44,427 nt of DNA from Symbiobacterium sp. (GTDB lineage Bacteria; Bacillota; Sulfobacillia; UBA995; UBA9673), in contig DYFB01000039.1 in assembly GCA_020725405.1 (NCBI GenBank), positions 1 to 44,427 on the forward strand. The letters run 5' to 3'. Shown piece by piece: positions 1-7,223 of this stretch. The notes under the pieces are model-generated. The model saw nothing but the letters and a program-made list of their open reading frames with translations, was not told where the DNA came from and searched no databases. Made by a program: the position numbers and the translations under genes. Each line of letters opens with the position of its first letter. Positions within the stretch are counted from its first letter, which is position 1.

Positions 1-81
1 AAGCCAGTCTCTCGGGGACGGCGGAAGCAGCATGATCTGATCGGCCGGGTTGTAGTCTCTGAACTTCTTCGTCTTGGTCAT
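1..81 (-). CDS. Insertion-sequence transposase, N-terminal fragment (cut by window edge)
   Basis: The minus strand opens with ATG at 81 and stays open to the window edge for 27 codons. The peptide contains FRDYNPADQIMLLPPSPRDW. This closely resembles the N-terminus of IS1182/IS5-group transposases (DUF772 type), which typically begin with a Y-N-x-D-Q-x-x-L-L-P-P-S-x-x-D-W-L pattern. The rest of the element, including the catalytic DDE domain, lies outside the window, so intactness cannot be judged. The 54 bases between this start and the DinB gene probably contain the element's terminal inverted repeat, but I cannot define it without the other end. Confidence 0.75.
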   Translation of the reverse strand, partial: MTKTKKFRDYNPADQIMLLPPSPRDWL

Positions 82-135
82 GACCAAGGATTCTACGCCC
101 GGAATCGAAGTCCTGTACCTTAGTCACACAAGCTG

Positions 136-624
136 CTAGGCGTCCGTCTCCCACAGCCCCTGGAGCCGGCGGAGGAGGATTATCTGGCCACCGTGATACG
201 AGTAGTGGTTGGCGCAGCCGATGATCATGGCCGCTCGCGGAGCCCCCTTCGAGGAGGGCTGGGCCAGGTTCTCGTCGGTGAGCCCTGCTACGGTCTTGAC
301 AAGCCCCTCGTGGGCCGCTCTCAGCTTGTCCACAGCCGCCTGCCAGGCCCCATCTCCCCCCGCCTCGCCCGGAGGGGGCCAACCGGGCTCGAGCGAGCTG
401 TAGAGCTCGGGTCGACGAGGGCGGCCGGTGAGGGTTCGCGAGAGCTCCTCAGCCCAGACGGTGACATGGTTGACGTGGTCCCAGATGCAGTGCTGGCCCT
501 CGGCCGGCCGCCAGAGAGCCTGAGAGGAGCTGATTCCCTCGAGGGCCTGCCCGAGACCGGTGTGCCATCCGGCCGTGTCGAAGGTCTTCAGAACCGCCAA
601 CACCGTGTCGCGCAGGTCTCCCAT
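136..624 (-). CDS. DinB-family (DinB/YfiT-like four-helix) protein
   Basis: The 162-aa product has the size and motifs of the DinB/YfiT superfamily, small four-helix-bundle proteins that bind a metal through three histidines and often act as thiol-dependent transferases. Visible are the first histidine region (WDHVNHVTVWAEEL, about residues 48-61) and the C-terminal HYSYHGGQIILLRRLQG, which supplies the HxxxH pair. A GGGAGG ribosome binding site precedes ATG 624. The substrate cannot be predicted. The gene ends close to the insertion-sequence fragment and is transcribed toward it. Confidence 0.8.
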   Translation of the reverse strand: MGDLRDTVLAVLKTFDTAGWHTGLGQALEGISSSQALWRPAEGQHCIWDHVNHVTVWAEELSRTLTGRPRRPELYSSLEPGWPPPGEAGGDGAWQAAVDKLRAAHEGLVKTVAGLTDENLAQPSSKGAPRAAMIIGCANHYSYHGGQIILLRRLQGLWETDA

Positions 625-706
625 CGTTCCGGTCCTCCCGTGCGTTGCTGGTCCGTGCCCGGTCGCGGAGGGTATGACCCGCCCTGGTCCGCTCCCTGAG
701 TACCGG

Positions 707-1576
707 TCACTCCGCGTAGCTGTACCAACCCTTCCCGGTCTTGCGTCCGAACTCGCCCCGGGTGATCTTCTCGACGACGAGCGGGCTCGGCTTATCCTCG
801 GCCCGACCGGTCTCCCGGTAGCGCTCCATGGCGATGTCGTAGTGGAGGTCGATGCCGGTGAGGTCCATCAGGCGGAAGGGGCCCATGGGGTGTCCCAGGG
901 CTTTGGTCACGGCCGTATCGATATCCTCGACGGAGGCCACCTCCATCTCGGCCAGCCACAGGGCTTCCTTGACCAGGGCGGCGAGGATGCGGTTGACGAG
1001 GAAACCGTAGACCTCCTTCCGGAGAAGAACCGGCGTCTTACCCATCTTCCGGGCGAGGTCCATGGTCAGCGCGGCTGTCTCGTCCGACGTGTGCGGCCCC
1101 TGGACGACCTCGACGAGCTCCATGACCAGGGCGGGATTGAAGAAGTGCATGTTAACGACCTTGTCCGGCCGGCCCGTGACCCCGGCGATTCGGGAGCTGA
1201 CGATGAAGGAGCTGTTGGTGGCCAGGACGGCGTGAGGCGGAGCGACGCGGTCGAGATTCCGGAAGACCTGTCGCTTGAGGTCGAGCCTCTCCAGGACGGC
1301 TTCGATGACGAAGTCGGCGTCCCCGGCGGCTTCGGCGAGGTCGGTGGTGAAGCTCAGGTTCCTGGCCGCCCCCTGAGCCTCGGCTTCAGTAAGGCGACCC
1401 TTGGCCACCCGGCCGGGCAGGTACTCGGCGGCGAAGGCCCTGGCCCTGGCCACCATCTCCTCCTTGATGTCCATGTTCTTGACGGCGAAGCCGTGGATGG
1501 CCGCGTTCAGGGCAATCTGGGAGCCCATGCTCCCGCAGCCGAGTACGCATATCTTCCGAATCTCGTCGACCCGCAC
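707..1576 (-). CDS. 3-hydroxyacyl-CoA (3-hydroxybutyryl-CoA) dehydrogenase, paralogue 1
   Basis: This NAD-dependent dehydrogenase of 289 aa should oxidise 3-hydroxyacyl-CoA, or reduce acetoacetyl-CoA, in the cytosol. It has the Rossmann motif near the N-terminus (CVLGCGSMGSQIA), the ATNSSFIVSS loop, the catalytic histidine in NMHFFNPALVMELVE, and the C-terminal dimer domain ending FGRKTGKGWYSYAE. The frame is open much further upstream, but that part has no family similarity and overlaps the NUDIX gene on the other strand. I place the start at GTG 1576, which follows AAGGAGGT at ideal spacing. A second paralogue lies at 3073-3924. They may differ in chain length or direction, but the sequence does not say which does what. 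Confidence 0.9.
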   Translation of the reverse strand: MRVDEIRKICVLGCGSMGSQIALNAAIHGFAVKNMDIKEEMVARARAFAAEYLPGRVAKGRLTEAEAQGAARNLSFTTDLAEAAGDADFVIEAVLERLDLKRQVFRNLDRVAPPHAVLATNSSFIVSSRIAGVTGRPDKVVNMHFFNPALVMELVEVVQGPHTSDETAALTMDLARKMGKTPVLLRKEVYGFLVNRILAALVKEALWLAEMEVASVEDIDTAVTKALGHPMGPFRLMDLTGIDLHYDIAMERYRETGRAEDKPSPLVVEKITRGEFGRKTGKGWYSYAE

Positions 1577-1736
1577 AGCCGCTACCTCCTTCCCGCCTCC
1601 GGCGAGGCCGTCTCCGCGGGAGGAGTTCCCCCGGAGCCGGGGCCACTCCTGCCTTCCTGGCTCCCGACAGCGGGAGCTGTTGAGGCGTCGCTGGACCGGA
1701 CGGCCGAGGCCCATCCCCCCTGGCCGGGGTTTGATG

Positions 1737-1742
1737 TATAAT
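1737..1742 (+). promoter_or_regulatory. Probable -10 element upstream of the NUDIX gene
   Basis: A perfect TATAAT stands in an otherwise very GC-rich divergent gap and is preceded directly by TG. No good -35 hexamer lies 16-18 bases upstream, so this would be a -10-driven promoter with a leader of about 65 bases to GTG 1814. The same AT-rich patch could serve the divergent dehydrogenase, because its complement reads ATTATA. Confidence 0.45.
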
Positions 1743-1813
1743 AGCGAAGTCGCCCCGGAGCCCGTCCGGCCGCCCGCCGCGCCACGGAGATACGAGAGGA
1801 GACCTAACCCACC

Positions 1814-2311
1814 GTGATTCGCCTTGAGACCGGGGACGCCGTCTTCGTCTACCGCGTCGCCGGCGTGGCCCTCGCCGGCGACCGGGTCCTTCTTCACCGG
1901 GCCGAACCCGATGACTTCTGGTCGCTTCCCGGCGGCCGGGTCGAGCTCATGGAGTTCGCCCGGGACGCGCTCCGCCGGGAGATGCTCGAGGAATCCGGCG
2001 AGGAGGTCCGGGTGGAGCGCCTTCTCTGGGTCGTCGAGGAGTTCTTCGAGTGGAACGGCCGGCCCCACCATGAGCTAGCCCTCTACTTCCTCATGACCTT
2101 CCCGCCCGGCTCGCGGGCTCTCTCCAGTGACACCTTCGTCGGGGCCGAGCAGGACCTCCCGCTGGTCTTCCGCTGGCACCGCCTGGCCGACCTTGACGGT
2201 CTCACCGTCTATCCGGTCTTCCTCAAGGAGCGGCTCCAGCGACTCTCGCCAGCCCCCGAGCACGTAGTCGACTGCCGCCTCCCCACCGCAGGCCCGGAAA
2301 GGTCTGAATAG
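1814..2311 (+). CDS. NUDIX hydrolase
   Basis: The 165-aa protein carries a NUDIX box (GGRVELMEFARDALRREM followed by LEESGE, about residues 40-63) matching G-x5-E-x7-R-E-x-x-x-E-E-x-G. Family members hydrolyse nucleoside diphosphates linked to another moiety, using the box glutamates to bind magnesium. The specific substrate is not evident. The start is GTG 1814 behind AGGAGA. The gene diverges from the dehydrogenase at 707-1576. Its last codons overlap the region of TetR-like homology that follows in another frame. Confidence 0.88.
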   Translation: MIRLETGDAVFVYRVAGVALAGDRVLLHRAEPDDFWSLPGGRVELMEFARDALRREMLEESGEEVRVERLLWVVEEFFEWNGRPHHELALYFLMTFPPGSRALSSDTFVGAEQDLPLVFRWHRLADLDGLTVYPVFLKERLQRLSPAPEHVVDCRLPTAGPERSE

Positions 2312-2830
2312 GCCTTCGGCCGGGACGCGCGCCCGGATAACCGAAGCCGCCGGGGTCGCCGTGGGCACCATCTACAACTACTTCGACCGTAAGGAGGACA
2401 TCCTCCGCTACATCTTCCAGGTCGAACGCGACAAGCGAGCTGCCTTCTTCCAGCGGCTGAGGTCCCGGGGCACCCATCCTCTGGGCAGGATCGAGGCCAT
2501 CCTGCAATTCCACTTCGCCGAGCTCGAAGAGGAGCCGGACCTCGTGAAGGTTATCCTGCGGGAAGGCCGACTCGCTCACGCCCACCACCTCGGCCGGCCG
2601 GCCCAGGGCGGTCTCCGCGAGTTCCTGCAGGAGACTCTCGAGGAGGGTGTGGCCCAGGGCCACCTCCGGCCCTGCAACGCGGAAGCGGTGGCCACCATCA
2701 TCTTCGGGGCCATCGAGGCGATATGGCCCGGTCGCTGGAGGAACTGGAGAGCGGCGCCGCCCCGTCCCTCCTCGGGACAGCCGCAGCCGAGGTCACCTCC
2801 CTTCTCCGGCGCGGGCTGGCTTCCGGGTGA
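2268..2830 (+). pseudogene. TetR/AcrR-family regulator, start lost and frameshifted
   Basis: The frame read from 2268 gives a recognisable TetR helix-turn-helix: QARKGLNR, then ITEAAGVAVGTIYNYFDRKE. A TetR-type ligand domain follows to about 2720. Two lesions are visible. A TAG at 2265-2267 closes the frame just before the HTH, and no ATG, GTG or TTG lies between it and GTG 2361, which starts inside the recognition helix. At 2721-2723 one base appears to be missing: GAIEAI is continued in another frame by MARSLEELESGAAPSLLGTA and ends in a proper TGA at 2828-2830. Restoring one base gives a normal TetR C-terminus. It lies between two beta-oxidation-type genes, so it was plausibly their regulator. 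Sequencing error is the alternative explanation. Confidence 0.75.
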
Positions 2831-2986
2831 GCGGGGCGGCCTTCACCTGCCGCGGGCTTCCTGCGCAAGGGGGCCCGGGTGGCCAACGTCGTCGTCTTCC
2901 TGGGGGCCTGGGGAGCGGCGAAGCTTCCGCAGGTGATGATACGGGCCACGACCGGCCTCACGGTGCTGGCCCTGCAGTACGAGTAA
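2827..2986 (+). pseudogene. Small hydrophobic ORF downstream of the TetR remnant, apparently frameshifted
   Basis: A GTG at 2827 overlaps the TetR stop and starts VSGAAFTC. About 25 bases later another frame continues with a coherent hydrophobic peptide (AGFLRKGARVANVVVFLGAW, then AAKLPQVMIRATTGL) to TAA at 2984-2986. Joining the two needs a one-base shift near 2850 and would give a protein of about 52 aa with one probable membrane helix. I do not recognise the family. This would be the third lesion in 0.7 kb. A shorter intact version from an internal GTG is possible. Confidence 0.3.
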
Positions 2987-3011
2987 CCGACGCGGCGGGG
3001 GCAGCGGCGGG

Positions 3012-3042
3012 GGCGGGGGCGGGGAGGTTCCCCGCCCCCGCC
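3012..3042. terminator. Strong GC hairpin between convergent genes
   Basis: The 14-base arm at 3012-3025 is perfectly complementary to 3029-3042, with a 3-base loop. It lies between the end of the plus-strand TetR region and the end of the minus-strand dehydrogenase at 3073. No uridine tract follows on either strand, so it may act as an RNA-end stabiliser or a bidirectional terminator. Confidence 0.55.
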
Positions 3043-3072
3043 GCGGGCAGTCCTGCCGTCAGGAAGAAAAAC

Positions 3073-3924
3073 TCAGGAGTAGGCGTAGAACCCCCGACCC
3101 GTCTTCTTCCCGAGGTAACCGGCCCTGACCATCTTCCGGAGGAGCGGGCAGGCCCGGTACTTGGAATCCTGGAACTCCCGGTAGAGGACGTCGGCAATGT
3201 AGAGGACGGTGTCGAGCCCGATGAGGTCGGCCAGGGCCAGGGGACCCATGGGGTGGTTCATCCCCAGGCGCATGACCGTGTCGATGTCCTCAGCCGTGGC
3301 CAGACCCTCCTGAAGGCAGTAGACGGCCTCGTTGATCATCGGGATGAGGACGCGGTTGGAGACGAAACCCGGCGAGTCCTGGACGGTCACCGGCTCCTTC
3401 CCCATCCTGACCGCGAGCTCGCGGACGGTCTCGTAGGTCCCGTCGCTCGTGGCGAGGCCCCGGATGATCTCCACCAGCTTCATCAGGGGCACGGGATTCA
3501 TGAAGTGCATCCCGATGAAGCGGTCCGGGCGGCTCGTGGCCGCGGCCATCTGGGTGATGGGCAGGGAGGACGTGTTCGAGGCGAAGATGGTCCCGGGCGG
3601 GCAGATCCTGTCGAGCTCCCCGAAGACGGCCTCCTTCACCTTGAGGTCCTCAACGACCGCCTCGACGACGATGTCGCACCCGGCCGCCGGCCCGGGCTCG
3701 ACCGTCCCGGTGATGCGGCCGAGGATGGCCTCCCGCTCCTCGGGGGAGACCTTCCCCCGCTCGACCCCGCGATCGAGGAACTTCCGGATGCCGCCGAGCC
3801 CCTTGTCGACGAGGTCCTGACTTATGTCCCGGAGCCAGACTGCGAGGCCGGCCTGGGCCGCCACCTGGGCGATACCCGACCCCATCTGGCCGGCGCCGAC
3901 GACCATGACGCGTGAAACAGCCAT
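3073..3924 (-). CDS. hbd: 3-hydroxybutyryl-CoA dehydrogenase, paralogue 2
   Basis: The 283-aa product is a textbook 3-hydroxybutyryl-CoA dehydrogenase. It has the Rossmann GAGQMGSGIAQVAA, the SNTSSLPIT loop, the catalytic histidine in GMHFMNPVPLMKLVEI, the NHPMGPLALADLIGLD segment and the C-terminal GYLGKKTGRGFYAY. It converts acetoacetyl-CoA and 3-hydroxybutyryl-CoA with NAD(H) in the cytosol. ATG 3924 follows GGAGGG. The thiolase lies 48 bases upstream on the same strand, so the pair gives acetyl-CoA to acetoacetyl-CoA to 3-hydroxybutyryl-CoA, or the reverse degradative order. Crotonase and acyl-CoA dehydrogenase genes are not in the window. Confidence 0.93.
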   Translation of the reverse strand: MAVSRVMVVGAGQMGSGIAQVAAQAGLAVWLRDISQDLVDKGLGGIRKFLDRGVERGKVSPEEREAILGRITGTVEPGPAAGCDIVVEAVVEDLKVKEAVFGELDRICPPGTIFASNTSSLPITQMAAATSRPDRFIGMHFMNPVPLMKLVEIIRGLATSDGTYETVRELAVRMGKEPVTVQDSPGFVSNRVLIPMINEAVYCLQEGLATAEDIDTVMRLGMNHPMGPLALADLIGLDTVLYIADVLYREFQDSKYRACPLLRKMVRAGYLGKKTGRGFYAYS

Positions 3925-3972
3925 GTCAAACCCTCCGTCCTGCGTATCGACCGTTGTGCCCGCTTCCCCGGC

Positions 3973-5190
3973 CTAGCCGTCGACCCGGACGATGGTGGCC
4001 TCGCCCTGACCTCCGCCGCTGCAGATGGCCGCCGCCCCGTAGCGGAGGCCGCGCCGCCGCATCTCGTAGACGAGGGTCATCAGGATGCGGGCCCCGCTCG
4101 CCCCGATGGGGTGGCCGAGGGCCACGGCCCCTCCGTTGACGTTGACGATATCCTCAGGCCAGCCGCCGAGCCGGGTCGAGACGATGGCCACGACGGCGAA
4201 GGCCTCGTTGATCTCCACGAGCTCGAGGTCCTTGAGTTCCAGGCCGAGACGCTCGACGGCCCGCTTGGTGGAGAGGTAGGGGACGGTGGCGAGATAGGGT
4301 GCTTCCTGCGAGACCGCCCCCTGGGAGATGATGGTCGCCAGGGGCTCGAGACCGAGCTCCTCGGCCTTCTCCCGGGACATGACGACCAGGGCCGAGGCCC
4401 CGTCGTTGATGCTGGGGGCGTTCCCGGCCGTGACGACGCCGTCGGGGGCGAAGGCCGGTCGCAGGGCCGCGAGCTTCTCGAGGCTCGTATCCGGCCGCGG
4501 CGGCTCGTCCTTGTCGACGACCGCCGGCGGGCCCTTCCTCTGCGGAATCTCGACCGGCACTATCTCGTCGGCGAAGCGTCCCGCCTCCTGGGCGGCAACG
4601 GCCCGCATGTGGCTCCGGTAGGCCCAGCGGTCCTGCTCCTCGCGGGTCACCTCGAACTCCCGGGCCATCCGGTCACCGTAGTTTCCCATGTGGACGTCGC
4701 CGATGGCACACCAGAGGCCGTCGTGGACCGTCGCGTCGAGGAGCTTGCCGTGCCCGAGCCGGTGGCCCCAGCGTCCCTGAGGAACGAGGTACGGGCCCTG
4801 GCTCATGTTCTCCATGCCGCCGGCGACGACGATGTCGGCCTCTCCGAGGCGGATGAGAGAGTCGGCGATGTTGGCCGCCCGGAGGCTCGAGGCGCAGACC
4901 TTGTTGATGGTGTCCGTCGGGACCTCCACCGGAAGACCGGCCTTGAGGCAGGCCTGTCTCGACGGTATCTGGCCGCAACCGGCCTGGACCACCTGGCCCA
5001 TGTAGACGTAGTCGACCTCCGGCCCCCTGAGGCCGGCTTCGCCGACCACGGCCCGGATGACCTTGGCCCCGAGGTCGGTCGCCGGGACGTCTTTCAGTAG
5101 GCCGCCGAACGCTCCGAAGGGCGTCCTCTTCGCGCTGACGATGACCGCGTCCCTGGCCGTCTTGGTCTTGGGGTCTCTCCTGCTCGGCAC
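3973..5190 (-). CDS. Acetyl-CoA C-acetyltransferase (thiolase)
   Basis: This 405-aa thiolase has all catalytic elements: acyl-accepting Cys99 in TINKVCASSLRA, the NEAFAVV loop, His360 in GGAVALGHPIGASGARI and Cys390 in CSGGGQGEA. It should condense two acetyl-CoA or cleave acetoacetyl-CoA or longer 3-ketoacyl-CoA. Length and motifs fit the biosynthetic/PhaA-AtoB branch, but chain-length preference cannot be read. GTG 5190 follows a GGGAGGGGAA ribosome binding site. It is the first gene of a two-gene unit with hbd. Confidence 0.93.
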   Translation of the reverse strand: MPSRRDPKTKTARDAVIVSAKRTPFGAFGGLLKDVPATDLGAKVIRAVVGEAGLRGPEVDYVYMGQVVQAGCGQIPSRQACLKAGLPVEVPTDTINKVCASSLRAANIADSLIRLGEADIVVAGGMENMSQGPYLVPQGRWGHRLGHGKLLDATVHDGLWCAIGDVHMGNYGDRMAREFEVTREEQDRWAYRSHMRAVAAQEAGRFADEIVPVEIPQRKGPPAVVDKDEPPRPDTSLEKLAALRPAFAPDGVVTAGNAPSINDGASALVVMSREKAEELGLEPLATIISQGAVSQEAPYLATVPYLSTKRAVERLGLELKDLELVEINEAFAVVAIVSTRLGGWPEDIVNVNGGAVALGHPIGASGARILMTLVYEMRRRGLRYGAAAICSGGGQGEATIVRVDG

Positions 5191-5251
5191 TGTCTCTTCC
5201 CCTCCCGAAGGGTCTTGCGGAGCCCCGCGGGGCCGGTGAGCCTTTCCGGCC

Positions 5252-6292
5252 TCAGGGCTGGACCCGCTCGGACCCGCTGTAAACGTTCAGTCGGGCGCCG
5301 CGGGCGAAGCCGACCACAGTCAGGCCCAGGCTCCGGGCCATATCCACGGCCAGGCTCGTCGGCGCGCCCGGCGAGACGATGACCGGAAACCCGGCCCGAG
5401 CAGCCTTGGCGACGACGTCCGACCATACCCGCCCACTGGTGGCGAGAAGGTGGGGCTCGCCGAGCCGGCCGTCGAGCCACAGGCGTCCGATGACCTTGTC
5501 CACGGCGTTGTGCCGCCCGATGTCCTCCCGCCCGACGCCCACCTTGAGGGCTCCGTCGCCCGAGCCCGCGCCACCCTCCCGCTCCTCCCGGGCCGGCGCG
5601 GCCAGGGCCGAATGGAACCCCCCGGTCAGCCGGAAGAGAGGTGACTCGTCGAGGGCCGCGGCGAGCTCGGCCAGGCTCCTCGCCCTGACTCTCCCGGGCC
5701 AGGTCACCGCAGGCGGCGGGGACTCGACCTCCTCCGGTCCTCTGACCGCCGCCCCGCGGACCCTGGCCACCCGGAGGTCCGGGCTGAAGGAGCAGGTGAA
5801 ACCGGTACCAGCCGGGCCGGCCTCCGCCGGGAGCAGGCCCTGCCCGACGAGGAAGCCGGCGACCAGCTCCTCGAGCCCGTCCGGGGTGCAGGACAGCCTG
5901 GTCAGGGGCCGCCCGTTGAGCTCCACGGCGAGGGAGTGCTCGACGGCGACGGGGTCGGTCAGGACCACGGACCCGCCGGCGCCGGAAGAACCGGATCGGG
6001 GCGCGGACGCGGGCATGGAAGGACAACCCGGCCCGCCCGCGCCGGCCCGTTCGCCGCCCGGAGCGAGTTCGACCCTCAGCACCTTCACGTGAAGATACGA
6101 CGGTCGGTCGGTCCCCGTGTCGCTATCGACTCGCTCGCTCATAACCCGACTCGCTGGCTCACCACCTGCGGCTCCGGCGCCGGCCGGAAGTCGTTCTCGG
6201 GTCCCCCGCCCGGGCGTTCCGGTCCATAGTCTCTCCCCCGGTGGCCGGCCCGGAGCCGCGCCGCCTTGCGGGGTTGCCAGCCCATAGTTCAT
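5252..6292 (-). CDS. fdhD: FdhD-family protein, lacking the CxxC sulfur-transfer motif
   Basis: FdhD carries sulfur from IscS to the molybdenum/tungsten bis-PGD cofactor of formate dehydrogenases. Family blocks are clear: CTPDGLEELVAGFLVGQG, LTGGFHSAL, GREDIGRHNAVDKVIGRLWL, LLATSGRVWSDVV, and the C-terminal VGFARGARLNVYSG. The usual CGxCG pair, expected just before the SLAEL helix, is replaced by WPGRVRARS, so the known cysteine-dependent mechanism should not operate. The first about 50 residues are low-complexity. An internal ATG at 6142 would give a more typical N-terminus, but neither start has a strong ribosome binding site. No formate dehydrogenase gene is in the window. Confidence 0.85.
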   Translation of the reverse strand: MNYGLATPQGGAAPGRPPGERLWTGTPGRGTRERLPAGAGAAGGEPASRVMSERVDSDTGTDRPSYLHVKVLRVELAPGGERAGAGGPGCPSMPASAPRSGSSGAGGSVVLTDPVAVEHSLAVELNGRPLTRLSCTPDGLEELVAGFLVGQGLLPAEAGPAGTGFTCSFSPDLRVARVRGAAVRGPEEVESPPPAVTWPGRVRARSLAELAAALDESPLFRLTGGFHSALAAPAREEREGGAGSGDGALKVGVGREDIGRHNAVDKVIGRLWLDGRLGEPHLLATSGRVWSDVVAKAARAGFPVIVSPGAPTSLAVDMARSLGLTVVGFARGARLNVYSGSERVQP

Positions 6293-6434
6293 CGAACCGG
6301 ACGGCTTTCCCTTGCCGGGAAGCGGTCGCAGTTGTGGTTGTCCGCGGCGCCGGTAGCGTCGCAGGGGCGGCTCCGGCTGCGATCCCGCCGCGCCCGGCGA
6401 GGTCTTGCGGCCGCCCTCGGTGCTGATCGGGTAC

Positions 6435-7004
6435 TCAGTCTCCCTTCTTGATGAGGCTCTCGTTCCGCTCGATGGGCACCGTGAGGTCCGCGTGACCGAC
6501 CAGCGACTCGACGCGCTGACCCTCGATGAGGAACTGGACGGCGGTGATGCTCGGGTCCTCGGTCAGGCTGTTGACGATGGACATTATGGTGAACATCTCC
6601 CCCGTCGAGCCGCCCCAGTGGTTCGTGCGGATCTCCCGGCTGAAGTTCACGTATGCCACGCCCTCGGTGATCTCCAGCGACAGAAGGCGCACCCCGTCGG
6701 GGATGGTCCTACCGTGCCCCTCAAGCCTCGGTCCGGCCAGGAGCTCCCTGATGACCAGGGCGGCGTACGACTCGCCGCCGGCCGTGACAACCCTCGCCTC
6801 GGGGAGAAGGTGCATCGCATCCGCGTCGGCGAAGTAGAGGACGACGGTCACCTCGCCCTGACCCGGACCGGGCGTCACCGGATCCTCGCCGGGTCCGACC
6901 GAGGGGCGCCCGAAGGGAAGAAGCGAGCACCCCGAGACGGCGGACGCGGCCGTGAGCGCGACGAGGGCCAGCCCGGCGGCCCAGACCGCTCTGGGCCTTT
7001 TCAT
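6435..7004 (-). CDS. GerMN-domain lipoprotein
   Basis: The 189-aa product begins with a lipoprotein signal: MKRPRAVWAAGLALVAL, then a lipobox ending SGC (cysteine near residue 25). A low-complexity linker leads to a GerMN domain of about 130 residues (VTVVLYFADADAMHLLPEAR, LVIRELLAGP, AYVNFSREI). GerMN domains occur in the spore germination protein GerM and in many Gram-positive lipoproteins, and are thought to bind cell-surface ligands. Of the possible starts, ATG 7004 has an ideal AAGGAGGTGGCAAAG before it, so the 16-residue upstream extension is rejected. It is probably anchored on the outer face of the membrane. Confidence 0.87.
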   Translation of the reverse strand: MKRPRAVWAAGLALVALTAASAVSGCSLLPFGRPSVGPGEDPVTPGPGQGEVTVVLYFADADAMHLLPEARVVTAGGESYAALVIRELLAGPRLEGHGRTIPDGVRLLSLEITEGVAYVNFSREIRTNHWGGSTGEMFTIMSIVNSLTEDPSITAVQFLIEGQRVESLVGHADLTVPIERNESLIKKGD

Positions 7005-7050
7005 CTTTGCCACCTCCTTGTCCCTGAGGCTGCCGTACCGTTTCCCGGTC

Positions 7051-7092
7051 ACAGCCTCGTTCTGGGAAACATCATTCCGACAGCCTCATTCT
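7051..7092. repeat. Two direct repeats upstream of the GerMN lipoprotein gene
   Basis: ACAGCCTCGTTCT at 7051-7063 recurs as ACAGCCTCATTCT at 7080-7092, with a 29-base period. An inverted half copy (TGAGGCTG) lies at about 7024-7031. They sit 45-90 bases upstream of the gene start and are candidate operator sites. The rest of 7005-7223 shows only a short GC hairpin (7156-7171) near the end of the FAD oxidoreductase leader side. Confidence 0.4.
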
Positions 7093-7223
7093 AGGGACGA
7101 GGTGTTACAGGGTGATGACGGCTCGCTTAAGATGCTGTAACGTCTTGAGCCTGAGGGCGGCGGGAGCCGCCCCGACCGGGAGGGACTCACCACCCGGACT
7201 CCCGCCGCCAGCCGCCGCCGGCC

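Noticed and set aside
560-1741. Long plus-strand open frame opposite the first 3-hydroxyacyl-CoA dehydrogenase
   Set aside because: It is antisense to a gene with clear family motifs, its translation is low-complexity, and high GC content makes such frames common here.
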